Shown here piece by piece: positions 1 through 6,778 of a stretch of 6,778 nucleotides of DNA. Both the position numbers and the translations under genes were made by a program. Within the stretch, counting starts at the first letter, position 1. Every line of letters begins with the position of its first letter. Location: the NCBI GenBank assembly GCA_003567055.1, contig PXAW01000472.1, positions 1 through 6,778 on the forward strand. Reading direction: 5' to 3'. Origin of the DNA: Hyphomicrobiales bacterium. GTDB taxonomy: Bacteria; Pseudomonadota; Alphaproteobacteria; Rhizobiales; Beijerinckiaceae. Below the pieces are notes generated by a model that saw only the letters and a program-made list of their open reading frames with translations, did not search any database and was not told the origin of the DNA.

Positions 1-462
1 CCAGGGGTTGCGCGTGCGCCCGAAGAGCGGGTTGCCGGTCTCGGCGCGGAAGGAGAATTCCGGGGTGTTGGTGCGCCCGATCACGACGGCACCCGCATCG
101 AGCAGATTGCGCACGATCGGCGCGTCATCCGCAGCGATCGCGTCCTTGAGAACGGGCAGACCGTTGCTGGTGGCGTGGCCGCGCTGATCGACATTGATCT
201 TGATGGTAATGGGCACCCCATGCAGCGGACCGGGCGTGGCGCCGGCAGCCCGGGCGGAATCGAGCGCGTCGGCGCGCTGGATGGCGACTTCGCCGAGATC
301 CTCCACCACCGCGTTCAGATGCGGATTGACCGCCCGCATCCGCTCCACCGCCGCGGTCACCGCTTCTCGCGCGGAGATTTCACCGGCACGGATGCGCTGT
401 GCGAGCGCCGAGGCGCTCTCCTGCCAGAGCGGGGCGGCGTCGGGTCGGGCTTGATCGGACAT
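1..462 (-). CDS. Amidase-signature family hydrolase, N-terminal 154 residues (3' end beyond left edge)
   Basis: Reading from ATG at 462 the frame stays open to base 1, giving 154 residues with no stop, so the gene continues outside the window. The family hydrolyses carboxamides with a Ser-cisSer-Lys triad, normally in the cytoplasm. Seen here: the amidase N-terminal helical region (residues 12-75), then PLHGVPITIK at about 79-88, where K88 is the expected catalytic lysine, and GRTNTPEF at 129-136, followed by NPLFGRTRNPW at 144-154, typical of the stretch just before the Gly/Ser-rich signature. Both catalytic serines would lie off the window, so activity cannot be judged. The usual Asp after the lysine is replaced (IKINVD), which I take as subfamily variation. 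The start is supported by GGGAG six bases upstream. It lies 99 bases after the MaoC-like gene on the same strand, so it is probably in the same operon or has its own weak promoter. It has no visible signal peptide. Full-length members are usually about 450-500 residues. The amide substrate is unknown; GatA is unlikely given this context. Confidence 0.93.
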   Translation of the reverse strand, partial: MSDQARPDAAPLWQESASALAQRIRAGEISAREAVTAAVERMRAVNPHLNAVVEDLGEVAIQRADALDSARAAGATPGPLHGVPITIKINVDQRGHATSNGLPVLKDAIAADDAPIVRNLLDAGAVVIGRTNTPEFSFRAETGNPLFGRTRNPW

Positions 463-468
463 GGAAGG

Positions 469-473
469 CTCCC
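469..473 (-). promoter_or_regulatory. Ribosome-binding site of the amidase gene
   Basis: On the minus strand GGGAG (473 to 469) sits six bases before ATG 462-460. It fixes the amidase start and shows that this gene can initiate independently, unlike the overlapping genes upstream. Confidence 0.6.
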
Positions 474-523
474 GGTTCGGGCGTCGTGAATGATTTCCTG
501 GCGATGCTAACCCGCATGTGCCG

Positions 524-558
524 GCACGCGCCCTTGTTTTTTCGGCAAGGCTGCGTGC
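524..558 (-). other. Imperfect hairpin in the MaoC-amidase spacer
   Basis: Arms 524-536 and 546-558 are 13 bases each and match at 11 of 13 positions; the two mismatches fall together inside the stem, and the loop is nine bases (537-545). The hairpin begins four bases past the MaoC-like stop codon. Minus-strand transcription is not followed by a U-run, so it does not look like a classical intrinsic terminator. A transcript-stabilising or partial-termination element is possible. The rest of the 99-base spacer shows no promoter I can support. Confidence 0.45.
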
Positions 559-561
559 GCA

Positions 562-972
562 TCAGGGCCCGGCATCAGCGCCGCCGCGCGTGATCTCGAC
601 AGACCCCGCGAGCGCCTGCGTCCCCGCTTCGTCGGTCACGGTGAAATCATAGCGCATCGTCGCGGCAAGCGGATCATCCGCGCCCGCACGGGTGCCGGTC
701 GCGCTGATCAGCGCGCCTTCCACGATGGGAGCAAGAAAACGCATTTCAGCGGTTGCGGGGCGGGCATCGGGGCCGAATGTCGCCGCGATCGCTTCCCAGA
801 GCACGGCGAGGGAGAGCGTGCCATGGGCGATGGGACGCCCGAACGGGGTCTTCGCGGCGAAATCGGCATCGAGATGCAGCGGGTTGAAATCGCGGGTGAT
901 CTCCGCATAGAGCCGGATCGCCTCCGGGCTCGCCCGCAGCTGCGCTTCGATCAAATTCGCGGGCCATTGCAT
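562..972 (-). CDS. MaoC-family (R)-specific enoyl-CoA hydratase-like protein (catalytic subunit candidate)
   Basis: This is a single hot-dog-domain protein of 136 residues from ATG 972 (145 if ATG 999 is used). MaoC/PhaJ-type hydratases add water across the double bond of trans-2-enoyl-CoA in the cytoplasm. The hydratase-2 motif is clear: RDFNPLHLD, in which the Asp (residue 28 from ATG 972, 37 from ATG 999) and the His five residues later match the catalytic Asp/His of PhaJ; PFGRPIAHGTL follows at the usual distance, and the C-terminal half has the expected beta strands. Length matches single-domain PhaJ (about 134). I prefer ATG 972 because a strong Shine-Dalgarno lies just before it, while ATG 999, three bases after the upstream stop, has none and would depend on coupling. 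The gene follows a second hot-dog gene that lacks these residues, suggesting a two-subunit enzyme. Acyl-CoA specificity is not readable. Family confidence is high; exact substrate unknown. Confidence 0.9.
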   Translation of the reverse strand: MQWPANLIEAQLRASPEAIRLYAEITRDFNPLHLDADFAAKTPFGRPIAHGTLSLAVLWEAIAATFGPDARPATAEMRFLAPIVEGALISATGTRAGADDPLAATMRYDFTVTDEAGTQALAGSVEITRGGADAGP

Positions 973-976
973 GGCG

Positions 977-985
977 CCCTCCCCC
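977..985 (-). promoter_or_regulatory. Strong Shine-Dalgarno for the MaoC-like gene
   Basis: On the minus strand GGGGGAGGG (985 to 977) contains GGAGG five bases before ATG 972-970. It lies downstream of the alternative ATG 999, and so argues that 972 is the main start. Confidence 0.6.
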
Positions 986-1002
986 GGATCATCCGACATG
1001 GC

Positions 1003-1416
1003 TCACACAGCCCAGATCACCAGCATCTCGCCGGACATGATCTCGTCCCCCGCATCGTTGCACATCCGTGCTTCGAATCGCACCCGGTTGCGCCCGCGCT
1101 TTATCTCCTTTTCGCGGCAGGTGACGCTGACCCGCGCGCCCTCGCCCGCGCGCAGGGAGCGCCCGGTGAAGGCGAGCGTCTGGCCCGCATGGATATTGCC
1201 GTCGGGATGAGGCGCAAAGGCCTCAGCAAAGCCGTTCATGAACAGGGCCATCAAAAGCCCCGGCGGAGCCTCCTGCGCCTGCGCCGCCGTCGGGAAGAGC
1301 GCGCGCCAGCGCGCGAAGCGCTCCGGATCCAGCACCACGCGCGCCTCGCCGAGATGCGCACCGGGCGTGAAATCGGCGAAACGCAGCGGCGTGCTCTCGC
1401 GCCCTTCCCCGCTCAT
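1003..1416 (-). CDS. Hot-dog-fold protein of the MaoC superfamily lacking the catalytic motif (probable partner subunit)
   Basis: This is a 137-residue cytoplasmic protein. The pattern resembles the N-terminal hot-dog half of two-domain MaoC-type dehydratases: an N-terminal strand and helix (residues 11-45), PPGLLMALFMNGF at 51-63 where the central hot-dog helix should lie, the segment GNIHAGQTLAFTGR at 73-86, and amphipathic strands to the C-terminal MLVIWAV. No Asp-x-Asn-x-x-His motif appears, so it is unlikely to be catalytic alone. Precedents for such pairing are mycobacterial HadA/HadB and ChsH1/ChsH2, where only one subunit carries the catalytic residues. The start at 1416 forms an ATGA overlap with the upstream ATPase stop and has AGGAGG ten bases ahead; the longer reading from 1452 is less likely. 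The next gene, a MaoC-like hydratase, begins within about 30 bases of its stop. The superfamily call rests on motif recognition by eye; a thioesterase-like or structural hot-dog protein is the main alternative. Confidence 0.7.
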   Translation of the reverse strand: MSGEGRESTPLRFADFTPGAHLGEARVVLDPERFARWRALFPTAAQAQEAPPGLLMALFMNGFAEAFAPHPDGNIHAGQTLAFTGRSLRAGEGARVSVTCREKEIKRGRNRVRFEARMCNDAGDEIMSGEMLVIWAV

Positions 1417-2401
1417 GCCGCGCGCGCCTCCTGCGGGCCGTAGAGATGGCATTCGACCATATCGTAATCGGCGCCTTCGCCGGAGACGATCGGGGTGGGG
1501 GCGGCCTGTTTGCAGATATCCATCGCCTTCGGGCAGCGCGGATGGAAGGTGCAGCCGCGCGGCGGGTCGATCGGATTGGGGAAGGCCGCGCCCAGCTGCG
1601 AATCGGGCACCCCCATGCCGGGCTCGGGCGTCAGCACCGAATCGAGCAGCGCCCGCGTATAGGGATGGCGCGGGTTGCGAAAGAGTTCGTCCGTCGGCGC
1701 CTGCTCGACGAGCCGGCCCAGATACATCACCGCCACATGCGTCGCCATATGCTCCACCACCGCGAGGTTATGGCTGATCAGGATATAGGTGAGGTTCAGC
1801 TCCTTCTGCAGATCCGTCAACAGGTTGAGGATCTGCGACTGCACCGAGACGTCGAGCGCCGAGGTCGGCTCGTCGCAGATGACGAGTTCCGGGCGCATGA
1901 TCAGCGCGCGGGCGATCGCCACGCGCTGGCGCTGGCCGCCCGAGAGCTGGTTGGGATAGGATTCGTAGAAGCGCTTGCTCAGCCCGCACAGATCCATGAT
2001 CTCCAGAACCTTCGGCCGGATCTCGTCGCGCCGCGCCAGCTTGTGGACGCGCAGCGGCAGCGCGATGATGTCGCCGATGGTCTTGCGCGGATTGAGCGAG
2101 GAGAACGGGTCCTGGAAAATCGGCTGCACCCGCCGGGCGATGTCGATGCGCGAGAAGGACGAGGAGGGTTTCCCGTCGATCAGCAGCGCGCCGGCCGTGG
2201 GCTCCTGCAGGCCGAGCAGGATCTTGGCAAGCGTGGACTTGCCGCAGCCGGATTCGCCGACGAGGCCGAGGATCTCTCCCTTGCGCACCTGCAGCGAGAC
2301 GCCGTTGACCGCCGCGAGCGGCTTCTTCGCCTTGAACAGGCCCTGGCGCACGGTGAAGACGCAGCGCAGGTCTTTGGTTTCGAGGATCGGCGTTTGCGCG
2401 C

Positions 2402-2405
<4 letters not shown>
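1413..2405 (-). CDS. DppF/OppF-type ABC transporter ATPase
   Basis: This 330-residue cytoplasmic ATPase is the second of the two nucleotide-binding subunits powering the importer. Motifs in order: Walker A GESGCGKS (50-57), Q-loop Gln98 in FQDP, signature LSGGQ (154-158), Walker B LVICDE (174-179) with catalytic Glu179, D-loop SALD, and H-loop His212 in ISHN. The C-terminal oligopeptide-transporter extension follows HPYTRALL and carries four cysteines, C285, C291, C298 and C319, a pattern linked to Fe-S binding in some Dpp-type ATPases. Length is normal. ATG 2405 is chosen because it makes an ATGA overlap with the preceding ATPase, has GGGAGG ten bases upstream, and gives the usual N-terminus (ILETKDLRCVF). 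A longer frame to 2552 would overlap the neighbour by about 150 bases and its extra residues look like noise. Its own stop overlaps the next gene by four bases. Family certain; substrate not assigned. Confidence 0.97.
1427..1432 (-). promoter_or_regulatory. Canonical Shine-Dalgarno inside the ATPase 3' end, serving the hot-dog gene
   Basis: AGGAGG (1432 to 1427, minus strand) lies ten bases before ATG 1416-1414 and is written within the last codons of the DppF-type ATPase (Gln-Glu-Ala). Together with the ATGA overlap it sets the start of the downstream gene and suggests translational coupling. Confidence 0.7.
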
Positions 2406-3409
<1,004 letters not shown>

Positions 3410-3417
3410 CGCTTGCG

Positions 3418-3421
3418 CCTC
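3418..3421 (-). promoter_or_regulatory. Shine-Dalgarno deciding the TTG start of the DppD-type gene
   Basis: On the minus strand GAGG (3421 to 3418) immediately follows the DppC-type TGA (3424-3422) and stands eight bases before TTG 3409-3407. It is the main local evidence that the rare TTG codon is used. Confidence 0.55.
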
Positions 3422-4327
3422 TCAGTTTCGGTTTTCAGGTGCCGTGACGTCGCGCATGCCGTCACCGAGCAGGTTGATGGCCAGAAGCAGCACGAACAGC
3501 AAAACGCCGGGGATGGTGATCAGCCACGGGTCGAACAGCAGGTAATCCTTGCCCTCCGAGATCATCAGACCCCAGGAAGGCAGCGGCGGCTGCACGCCGA
3601 GGCCGAGGAAGCTCAAGGCCGCCTCGAGCAGCACCGCATTGGCGATCTCGAGCGTCGCCACGACGATCAGCGGGTTCATCACGTTGGGCAGGATCTCGCT
3701 GAAGACGATACGCGCATTGGAGCAGCCGGCTGCTCGCGCCGAGGCGACGTAATCGAGGGCGCGCACCTGCATCGTGGCCGAGCGCATCACCACCGCGAAA
3801 CGGTCCCACAGAAGCAGGCCCAGCACCGAGACGACGACGGTGAGCGAAGAGCCGATCAGCGCCACCACGGCAAGCGCCACCAGAATCACCGGCATGCTCA
3901 GCCGGCAGGTGATCAGGAAGGTGACGACGAGATCGACGCGCCCGCCGAAATAGCCGGCGGCCAGCCCCATCGCCGAGCCGAGTATGGCGGAGACGAAAGC
4001 CACCGAGATGCCGATGAAGAGCGAGATCCGCACGCCGTAGATCACCCGGCTGAGATAGTCGCGCCCGAGCTGGTCGGTGCCCAGCGGATGCGTCCATGAG
4101 CCGGTCTCGTGCCAGATCGGCGGGACGAGCCGGTTGGCGAGGTTCTGGCTGTAGGGGTCATGCGGCGCGAGCAGCGGCGCGAAGACCGCCATCAGCACCA
4201 TGACGAGCAGAATGATGCCGCCGATCATCACGCCGCGATGGCCGAAGACGCGCTTGCGCAGACGCTGCCCGGGGCTCGGCCCGACAATCGCGTCCATGGT
4301 GGGAATCGTGGTCGAGGTCACAGCCAT
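3422..4327 (-). CDS. DppC/OppC-type ABC transporter permease
   Basis: This 301-residue inner-membrane permease forms the translocation pore with the DppB-type subunit. A cytoplasmic N-terminus (about 1-32) precedes a first membrane segment at roughly 33-53. The periplasmic loop holds the DppC hallmark HPLGTDQLGRD (80-90). Further hydrophobic segments lie near 102-125, 133-160, 162-182, 218-240 and 268-287. The cytoplasmic EAA loop, which docks on the ATPases, is at about 192-220 (DYVASARAAG and following), and the family motif LSFLGLGVQPPLPSWG is at 238-253. The protein ends shortly after LLGDGMRD, a normal finish. ATG 4327 is one base past the DppB-type stop, so translation is probably coupled; an in-frame Met at residue 11 is an alternative start. 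Both permeases and both ATPases are intact. Transport is inward by family; the substrate is unknown. Confidence 0.97.
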   Translation of the reverse strand: MAVTSTTIPTMDAIVGPSPGQRLRKRVFGHRGVMIGGIILLVMVLMAVFAPLLAPHDPYSQNLANRLVPPIWHETGSWTHPLGTDQLGRDYLSRVIYGVRISLFIGISVAFVSAILGSAMGLAAGYFGGRVDLVVTFLITCRLSMPVILVALAVVALIGSSLTVVVSVLGLLLWDRFAVVMRSATMQVRALDYVASARAAGCSNARIVFSEILPNVMNPLIVVATLEIANAVLLEAALSFLGLGVQPPLPSWGLMISEGKDYLLFDPWLITIPGVLLFVLLLAINLLGDGMRDVTAPENRN

Positions 4328-4328
4328 G

Positions 4329-5246
4329 TCACGCCACCCGGATGCGCGGGTCGAGCCAGGCGTTCAGAAGATCCGAAACGAACGTCAGCACGACATAAAA
4401 GAGGGAGAAAACCAGGATGAGCGCCTGCACCGTCGGGAAATCCGCGCGGCGGATCGATTCCCAGGCGAGATAGCCCGTCCCGTGCAAGGCAAAGACCGTC
4501 TCGATCACGATCGAGCCGCCGAGCATGAAGCCGAACTCCACCGCCGCGACGCTCACCACCGGGATCACCGCGTTGCGCAGGGCGTGCTTGAACAGCACCG
4601 TGCGCGGAAACAGCCCCTTGGCGCGGGCGGTGCGGATGTAATCGGCAGAGAGCACTTCCAGCATGCCGGTCCGCGTCAGGCGCATCAGCGAGGGGGTGGC
4701 GTAGTAGCCGAGCACCACCGTCGGCATGATGAAATGCTGCCAGCTCTCCGAACCGGATGGCGGCAGGATCGGGATCATGAAGCCGAACAGCACGATCAGC
4801 ATCAGCGCGAACCAGAAGCTCGGCAGCGCCTGCCCGCAAACGGCGATGGTGAGCGCCACGCGGTCGATGATCGAATTGGGATAGAGCGCGGCAATCACGC
4901 CCATCGGGATGCCGAGGATCAGCGCGAAGGCCATGGCGGAGCCGGCCAGCGTCAGCGTCACCGGAATGCGCGACAGGATCAGCTCGGTCACCGGCATGCC
5001 GAAATAATAGCTGCGCCCGAAATCCCCCTGGATCGCGCGTCCGACCCATTCGAGATATTGCAGCCAGATCGGCCGATCGAACCCGAACATGGTGCGGATG
5101 CGCTCGATTTCCTGATCGGTCGCCGTCTCCCCCGCAATCGCCGCCGCCGGATCACCGGCGAGGAAGAGCAGCGAGAAACTCAAAACCGAAATGGTGAACG
5201 CCACGAGCAGGGCGAGCACCAGACGTTTGCCCGTATAGACCAGCAT
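4329..5246 (-). CDS. DppB/OppB-type ABC transporter permease
   Basis: This 305-residue inner-membrane permease is the partner of the DppC-type protein. The first membrane segment (about 8-30) starts right after a short basic N-terminus (MLVYTGKRLV). A periplasmic loop with FGFDRPIWLQYLEW (54-67) and GDFGRSY (74-80) is typical of DppB. Further hydrophobic segments lie near 98-121, 134-160, 171-188, 224-248 and 272-295. The EAA loop, DYIRTARAKGLFPRTVLFKH (202-221), contacts an ATPase, and the C-terminus LDPRIRVA is classical. I chose ATG 5246 over GTG 5282: the extra 12 residues from GTG are Arg-rich and unlike the family, the GTG lies within a predicted hairpin, and AGG stands eight bases before the ATG, though that ribosome site is weak. 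The gene follows the binding-protein gene after a 122-base spacer with stem-loops, so its level is likely lower than that of the binding protein. Confidence 0.97.
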   Translation of the reverse strand: MLVYTGKRLVLALLVAFTISVLSFSLLFLAGDPAAAIAGETATDQEIERIRTMFGFDRPIWLQYLEWVGRAIQGDFGRSYYFGMPVTELILSRIPVTLTLAGSAMAFALILGIPMGVIAALYPNSIIDRVALTIAVCGQALPSFWFALMLIVLFGFMIPILPPSGSESWQHFIMPTVVLGYYATPSLMRLTRTGMLEVLSADYIRTARAKGLFPRTVLFKHALRNAVIPVVSVAAVEFGFMLGGSIVIETVFALHGTGYLAWESIRRADFPTVQALILVFSLFYVVLTFVSDLLNAWLDPRIRVA

Positions 5247-5258
5247 GATCCGCGCCTG

Positions 5259-5286
5259 AAAAACTGCACGACGCCGTCGCACGGCG
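5259..5286 (-). terminator. Second terminator-like element just before the permease start
   Basis: On the minus strand 5282-5276 can pair with 5272-5266 (seven pairs, two of them G-U) around a three-base loop, followed after two bases by five U (5263-5259). A competing perfect six-pair stem, 5286-5281 with 5277-5272, uses some of the same bases but stands farther from the U-run. The element is thirteen bases from ATG 5246. The short stem and G-U pairs make this weaker than the upstream terminator-like hairpin; it could be attenuation or chance. Confidence 0.35.
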
Positions 5287-5295
5287 CCACTGGAA

Positions 5296-5321
5296 CGGGC
5301 CGCCGGTCATCCGACGGCCCG
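5296..5321 (-). other. Stable stem-loop in the binding-protein/permease spacer
   Basis: Arms 5296-5306 and 5311-5321 are 11 bases each and pair completely on the minus-strand RNA with one G-U pair, around a four-base loop. No U-run follows it. In similar operons such hairpins protect the upstream binding-protein mRNA from 3' exonucleases, which is the role I infer here. Confidence 0.55.
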
Positions 5322-5323
5322 CG

Positions 5324-5358
5324 AGAAAACCTCCCGCACGGGCTCACCCGCGCGGGAG
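5324..5358 (-). terminator. Terminator-like hairpin after the substrate-binding-protein gene
   Basis: It starts ten bases past the binding-protein stop. The outer seven-base arms CTCCCGC and GCGGGAG (5331-5337, 5352-5358) enclose one mismatch and a further four pairs (5339-5342 with 5347-5350) around a four-base loop. In the minus direction it is followed by GTTTTCTC (5330-5323). The shape is that of an intrinsic terminator with a short U-run, so partial termination is expected, which would give more binding protein than permease, as is common for these transporters. Confidence 0.6.
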
Positions 5359-5368
5359 TGCGTCACCC

Positions 5369-6778
5369 TCAATCCCAGGAAGCGAGCCAGAAGCGCGGGA
5401 TCTCGTCGGGATGCGGATCCCAGCTCAGCTGCGCGGACATGGCGTAGTTCGTATTATAGGTGAAGAGCGGCACCCAATAGGCCTCATCCGCGATCTTCTG
5501 CAGCGCCTTGGTGTAGTTCTCCAGGCGCACCTCGGGGTCGAGCGTCGAGCCGCCGGCCTCGAGCCAGGCGATGACTTCCTCGTCCATGGCCAGATCGTCG
5601 GCGAGCCCGCCGAAGAAGACCGGGGTCGCATTGTCGATATCGGGAACCGAGTTGGAGCCCCAGGTCATGAAGGCGAGCGGCACGTCACCGCCGCGGATGG
5701 CATCGCGCGTCGCCGCATACTGGCCCCAGCGCAGATCGGTGGTGATGCCGACCTCGTTGAGAAAGCCGATCATCGCTTCCGCATAGGGGCGCTCGCGATA
5801 GCCGTAGAAGCGCGTCTCGAAGCCGTCCGGATAACCCGCCTCAGCCAGAAGCTCACGGGCGCGATCGGGATCGTATGCGTATTCGGTGACATCGTCGATG
5901 CAGCCGAACTGCGCCGGGTGGCAGGCGGCATGGATGACGACCGAATCGCCGCGCACGAGATTGTCGACCAGCGACTGGCGATCGATGGCGTGGTTCACCG
6001 CCTGGCGCACGAGCCGGTTGGTGAAGGGCGTGTCGCCGCTCTTGCCCATCGCATCGAGATGCAGATAGCCGATACGCATGGTCGAGGCATTGACCACGTC
6101 GATGGTGGGCATCGCGCCGAGGCGATCGACCTGGTCGGCGGGCAGGCGCCACATCCAGTCGAGGCGACCGCTGGCGAGTTCCACCACCTGGGTGTTGAGA
6201 TCGGGAATGGTGCGCTGCACGATGCGGTCGATCGACGGCATGCCCTTGGGGCTGCCCTCGTAGTAATCTTCGAAACGCTCGAACACGATGCGCGTGCCGG
6301 GGATGACCTCGGTCACCTTGAACGGCCCGGTCCCCACCGGCGCGCGGCCCATGCCGTCGGCGCCGACTTCCGTATAGTAATCCTTGGGATAGATGCCGAT
6401 ATCGCCCGCCATGTAGAGCAGGGCCAGCGGCGTCGGCTCCTTGGCGATGATGCGCACGGTGCGGTCATCGATGATCTCGGCACGATCGACCCAGTTCACG
6501 GTCTGCTGGGAGAGCATGTCGCTCTCGGGATTGGCGACATAGTTGAAGGTGAAGGCGACGTCCTCGACGGTCATCGGGTCGCCGTTATGAAAAAGCACCC
6601 CCTCGCGGATCACCACATCGATGGTGACGTCATCGACGAGATCCCAGGATTCGGCCAGGAGCGGCTCGAATTCGCCGGTATCCGGGTCGCGATAGATCAG
6701 GCTGTCCCACACGTGATGGGCGATGATGATGCCTTCACGGTCGGTGTTGTGGAACATGGAAATGTTGGGAACCTCGCG
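5369..6778 (-). CDS. Family-5 (DppA/OppA-type) extracellular substrate-binding protein, 5' end beyond right edge
   Basis: The visible 469 residues run from the right edge to TGA 5371-5369. Family-5 proteins bind the solute in the periplasm and hand it to the permeases. Markers, numbered from the first visible codon: AHHVWDSLIYRDPDTGEF (20-37), PLLAESWD (39-46), the family-5 signature region around VIREGVLFHNGDPMTVEDV (56-74), PVGTGPFKV (147-155), VRQAVNHAID (257-266), and YDPDRARELLAEAGYPDGF (302-320). The C-terminus FWLASWD is a normal end. The frame is open to the edge and the family-typical sequence already precedes the first Met (6757), so the true start and the export signal lie outside; roughly 50 residues are missing compared with the usual 520-530. 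Two cysteines (286 and 293) sit close together on what should be the exported face. It is the first gene of the transporter operon seen here. The ligand cannot be inferred; peptides, opines, sugars and glutathione are all known for this family. Confidence 0.96.
   Translation of the reverse strand, partial: REVPNISMFHNTDREGIIIAHHVWDSLIYRDPDTGEFEPLLAESWDLVDDVTIDVVIREGVLFHNGDPMTVEDVAFTFNYVANPESDMLSQQTVNWVDRAEIIDDRTVRIIAKEPTPLALLYMAGDIGIYPKDYYTEVGADGMGRAPVGTGPFKVTEVIPGTRIVFERFEDYYEGSPKGMPSIDRIVQRTIPDLNTQVVELASGRLDWMWRLPADQVDRLGAMPTIDVVNASTMRIGYLHLDAMGKSGDTPFTNRLVRQAVNHAIDRQSLVDNLVRGDSVVIHAACHPAQFGCIDDVTEYAYDPDRARELLAEAGYPDGFETRFYGYRERPYAEAMIGFLNEVGITTDLRWGQYAATRDAIRGGDVPLAFMTWGSNSVPDIDNATPVFFGGLADDLAMDEEVIAWLEAGGSTLDPEVRLENYTKALQKIADEAYWVPLFTYNTNYAMSAQLSWDPHPDEIPRFWLASWD

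Noticed and set aside
175..489. 104-codon plus-strand open frame at the left end
   Set aside because: It is antisense to the amidase N-terminus, whose frame has clear family motifs.
823..1443. 206-codon plus-strand open frame opposite the two hot-dog genes
   Set aside because: The minus-strand genes have motif support, ribosome sites and ATGA coupling; the plus frame has none.
3422..3424. TGA at the DppC/DppD junction as a recoded (selenocysteine or readthrough) codon
   Set aside because: Both proteins have complete, normal termini at this point, and the next gene has its own ribosome site; reported only as a low-interest frame coincidence.
5247..5282. Longer DppB-type start at GTG 5282
   Set aside because: It adds an Arg-rich stretch not seen in the family, and the GTG lies inside a predicted stem-loop.
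4200..5447. 415-codon plus-strand open frame across the DppB-type gene and spacer
   Set aside because: Antisense shadow of a clear permease, of low-complexity His/Arg/Glu-rich composition, and it runs through the hairpin spacer.

Overview
This GC-rich window reads as one densely packed bacterial transcription unit, with every convincing gene on the minus strand (transcribed from right to left). The codon bias, the embedded ribosome-binding sites and the gene types suggest a proteobacterium, most likely an alphaproteobacterium; that placement is inference, since no taxonomic marker gene is present.

Layout in transcription order: (1) 6778 to 5369, a family-5 periplasmic substrate-binding protein whose first exported part lies beyond the right edge. 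(2) 5368-5247, a 122-base spacer with a run of stem-loops, one shaped like an intrinsic terminator. (3) 5246-4329 and 4327-3422, two DppB/DppC-type inner-membrane permeases. (4) 3409-2402 and 2405-1413, two DppD/DppF-type ATPases. (5) 1416-1003 and 972 (or 999) to 562, two small hot-dog-fold proteins of the MaoC/enoyl-CoA hydratase superfamily, only the second carrying the catalytic Asp/His motif. (6) 561-463, a 99-base spacer with an imperfect hairpin. (7) 462 to 1, the first 154 codons of an amidase-signature hydrolase that runs off the left edge; it has no stop in the window, so a simple ORF search can miss it.

How the parts fit: the first five genes make a complete importer of the dipeptide/oligopeptide/nickel (PepT) family: binding protein, two permeases, two ATPases. 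The junctions are tight: one base between the permeases, 12 bases before a TTG-started ATPase, then two successive 4-base ATGA overlaps. The second overlap joins the last transporter gene directly to the first hot-dog gene, so transport and the MaoC-like enzymes are probably co-translated as well as co-transcribed. A plausible reading is an uptake-and-catabolism operon: an imported amide- or acyl-containing compound is cut by the amidase, and an acyl-CoA intermediate is hydrated by a two-subunit hydratase. The substrate cannot be read from the sequence, and DppABCDF-type systems import many things besides peptides.

No RNA gene, mobile element, CRISPR array or long unexplained stretch was found. 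The gene families are ordinary. The less usual points are the apparently split hydratase welded to the transporter operon, the tandem hairpins after the binding-protein gene, the same-frame stop/TTG junction between the second permease and first ATPase, and the four-cysteine tails on both ATPases.
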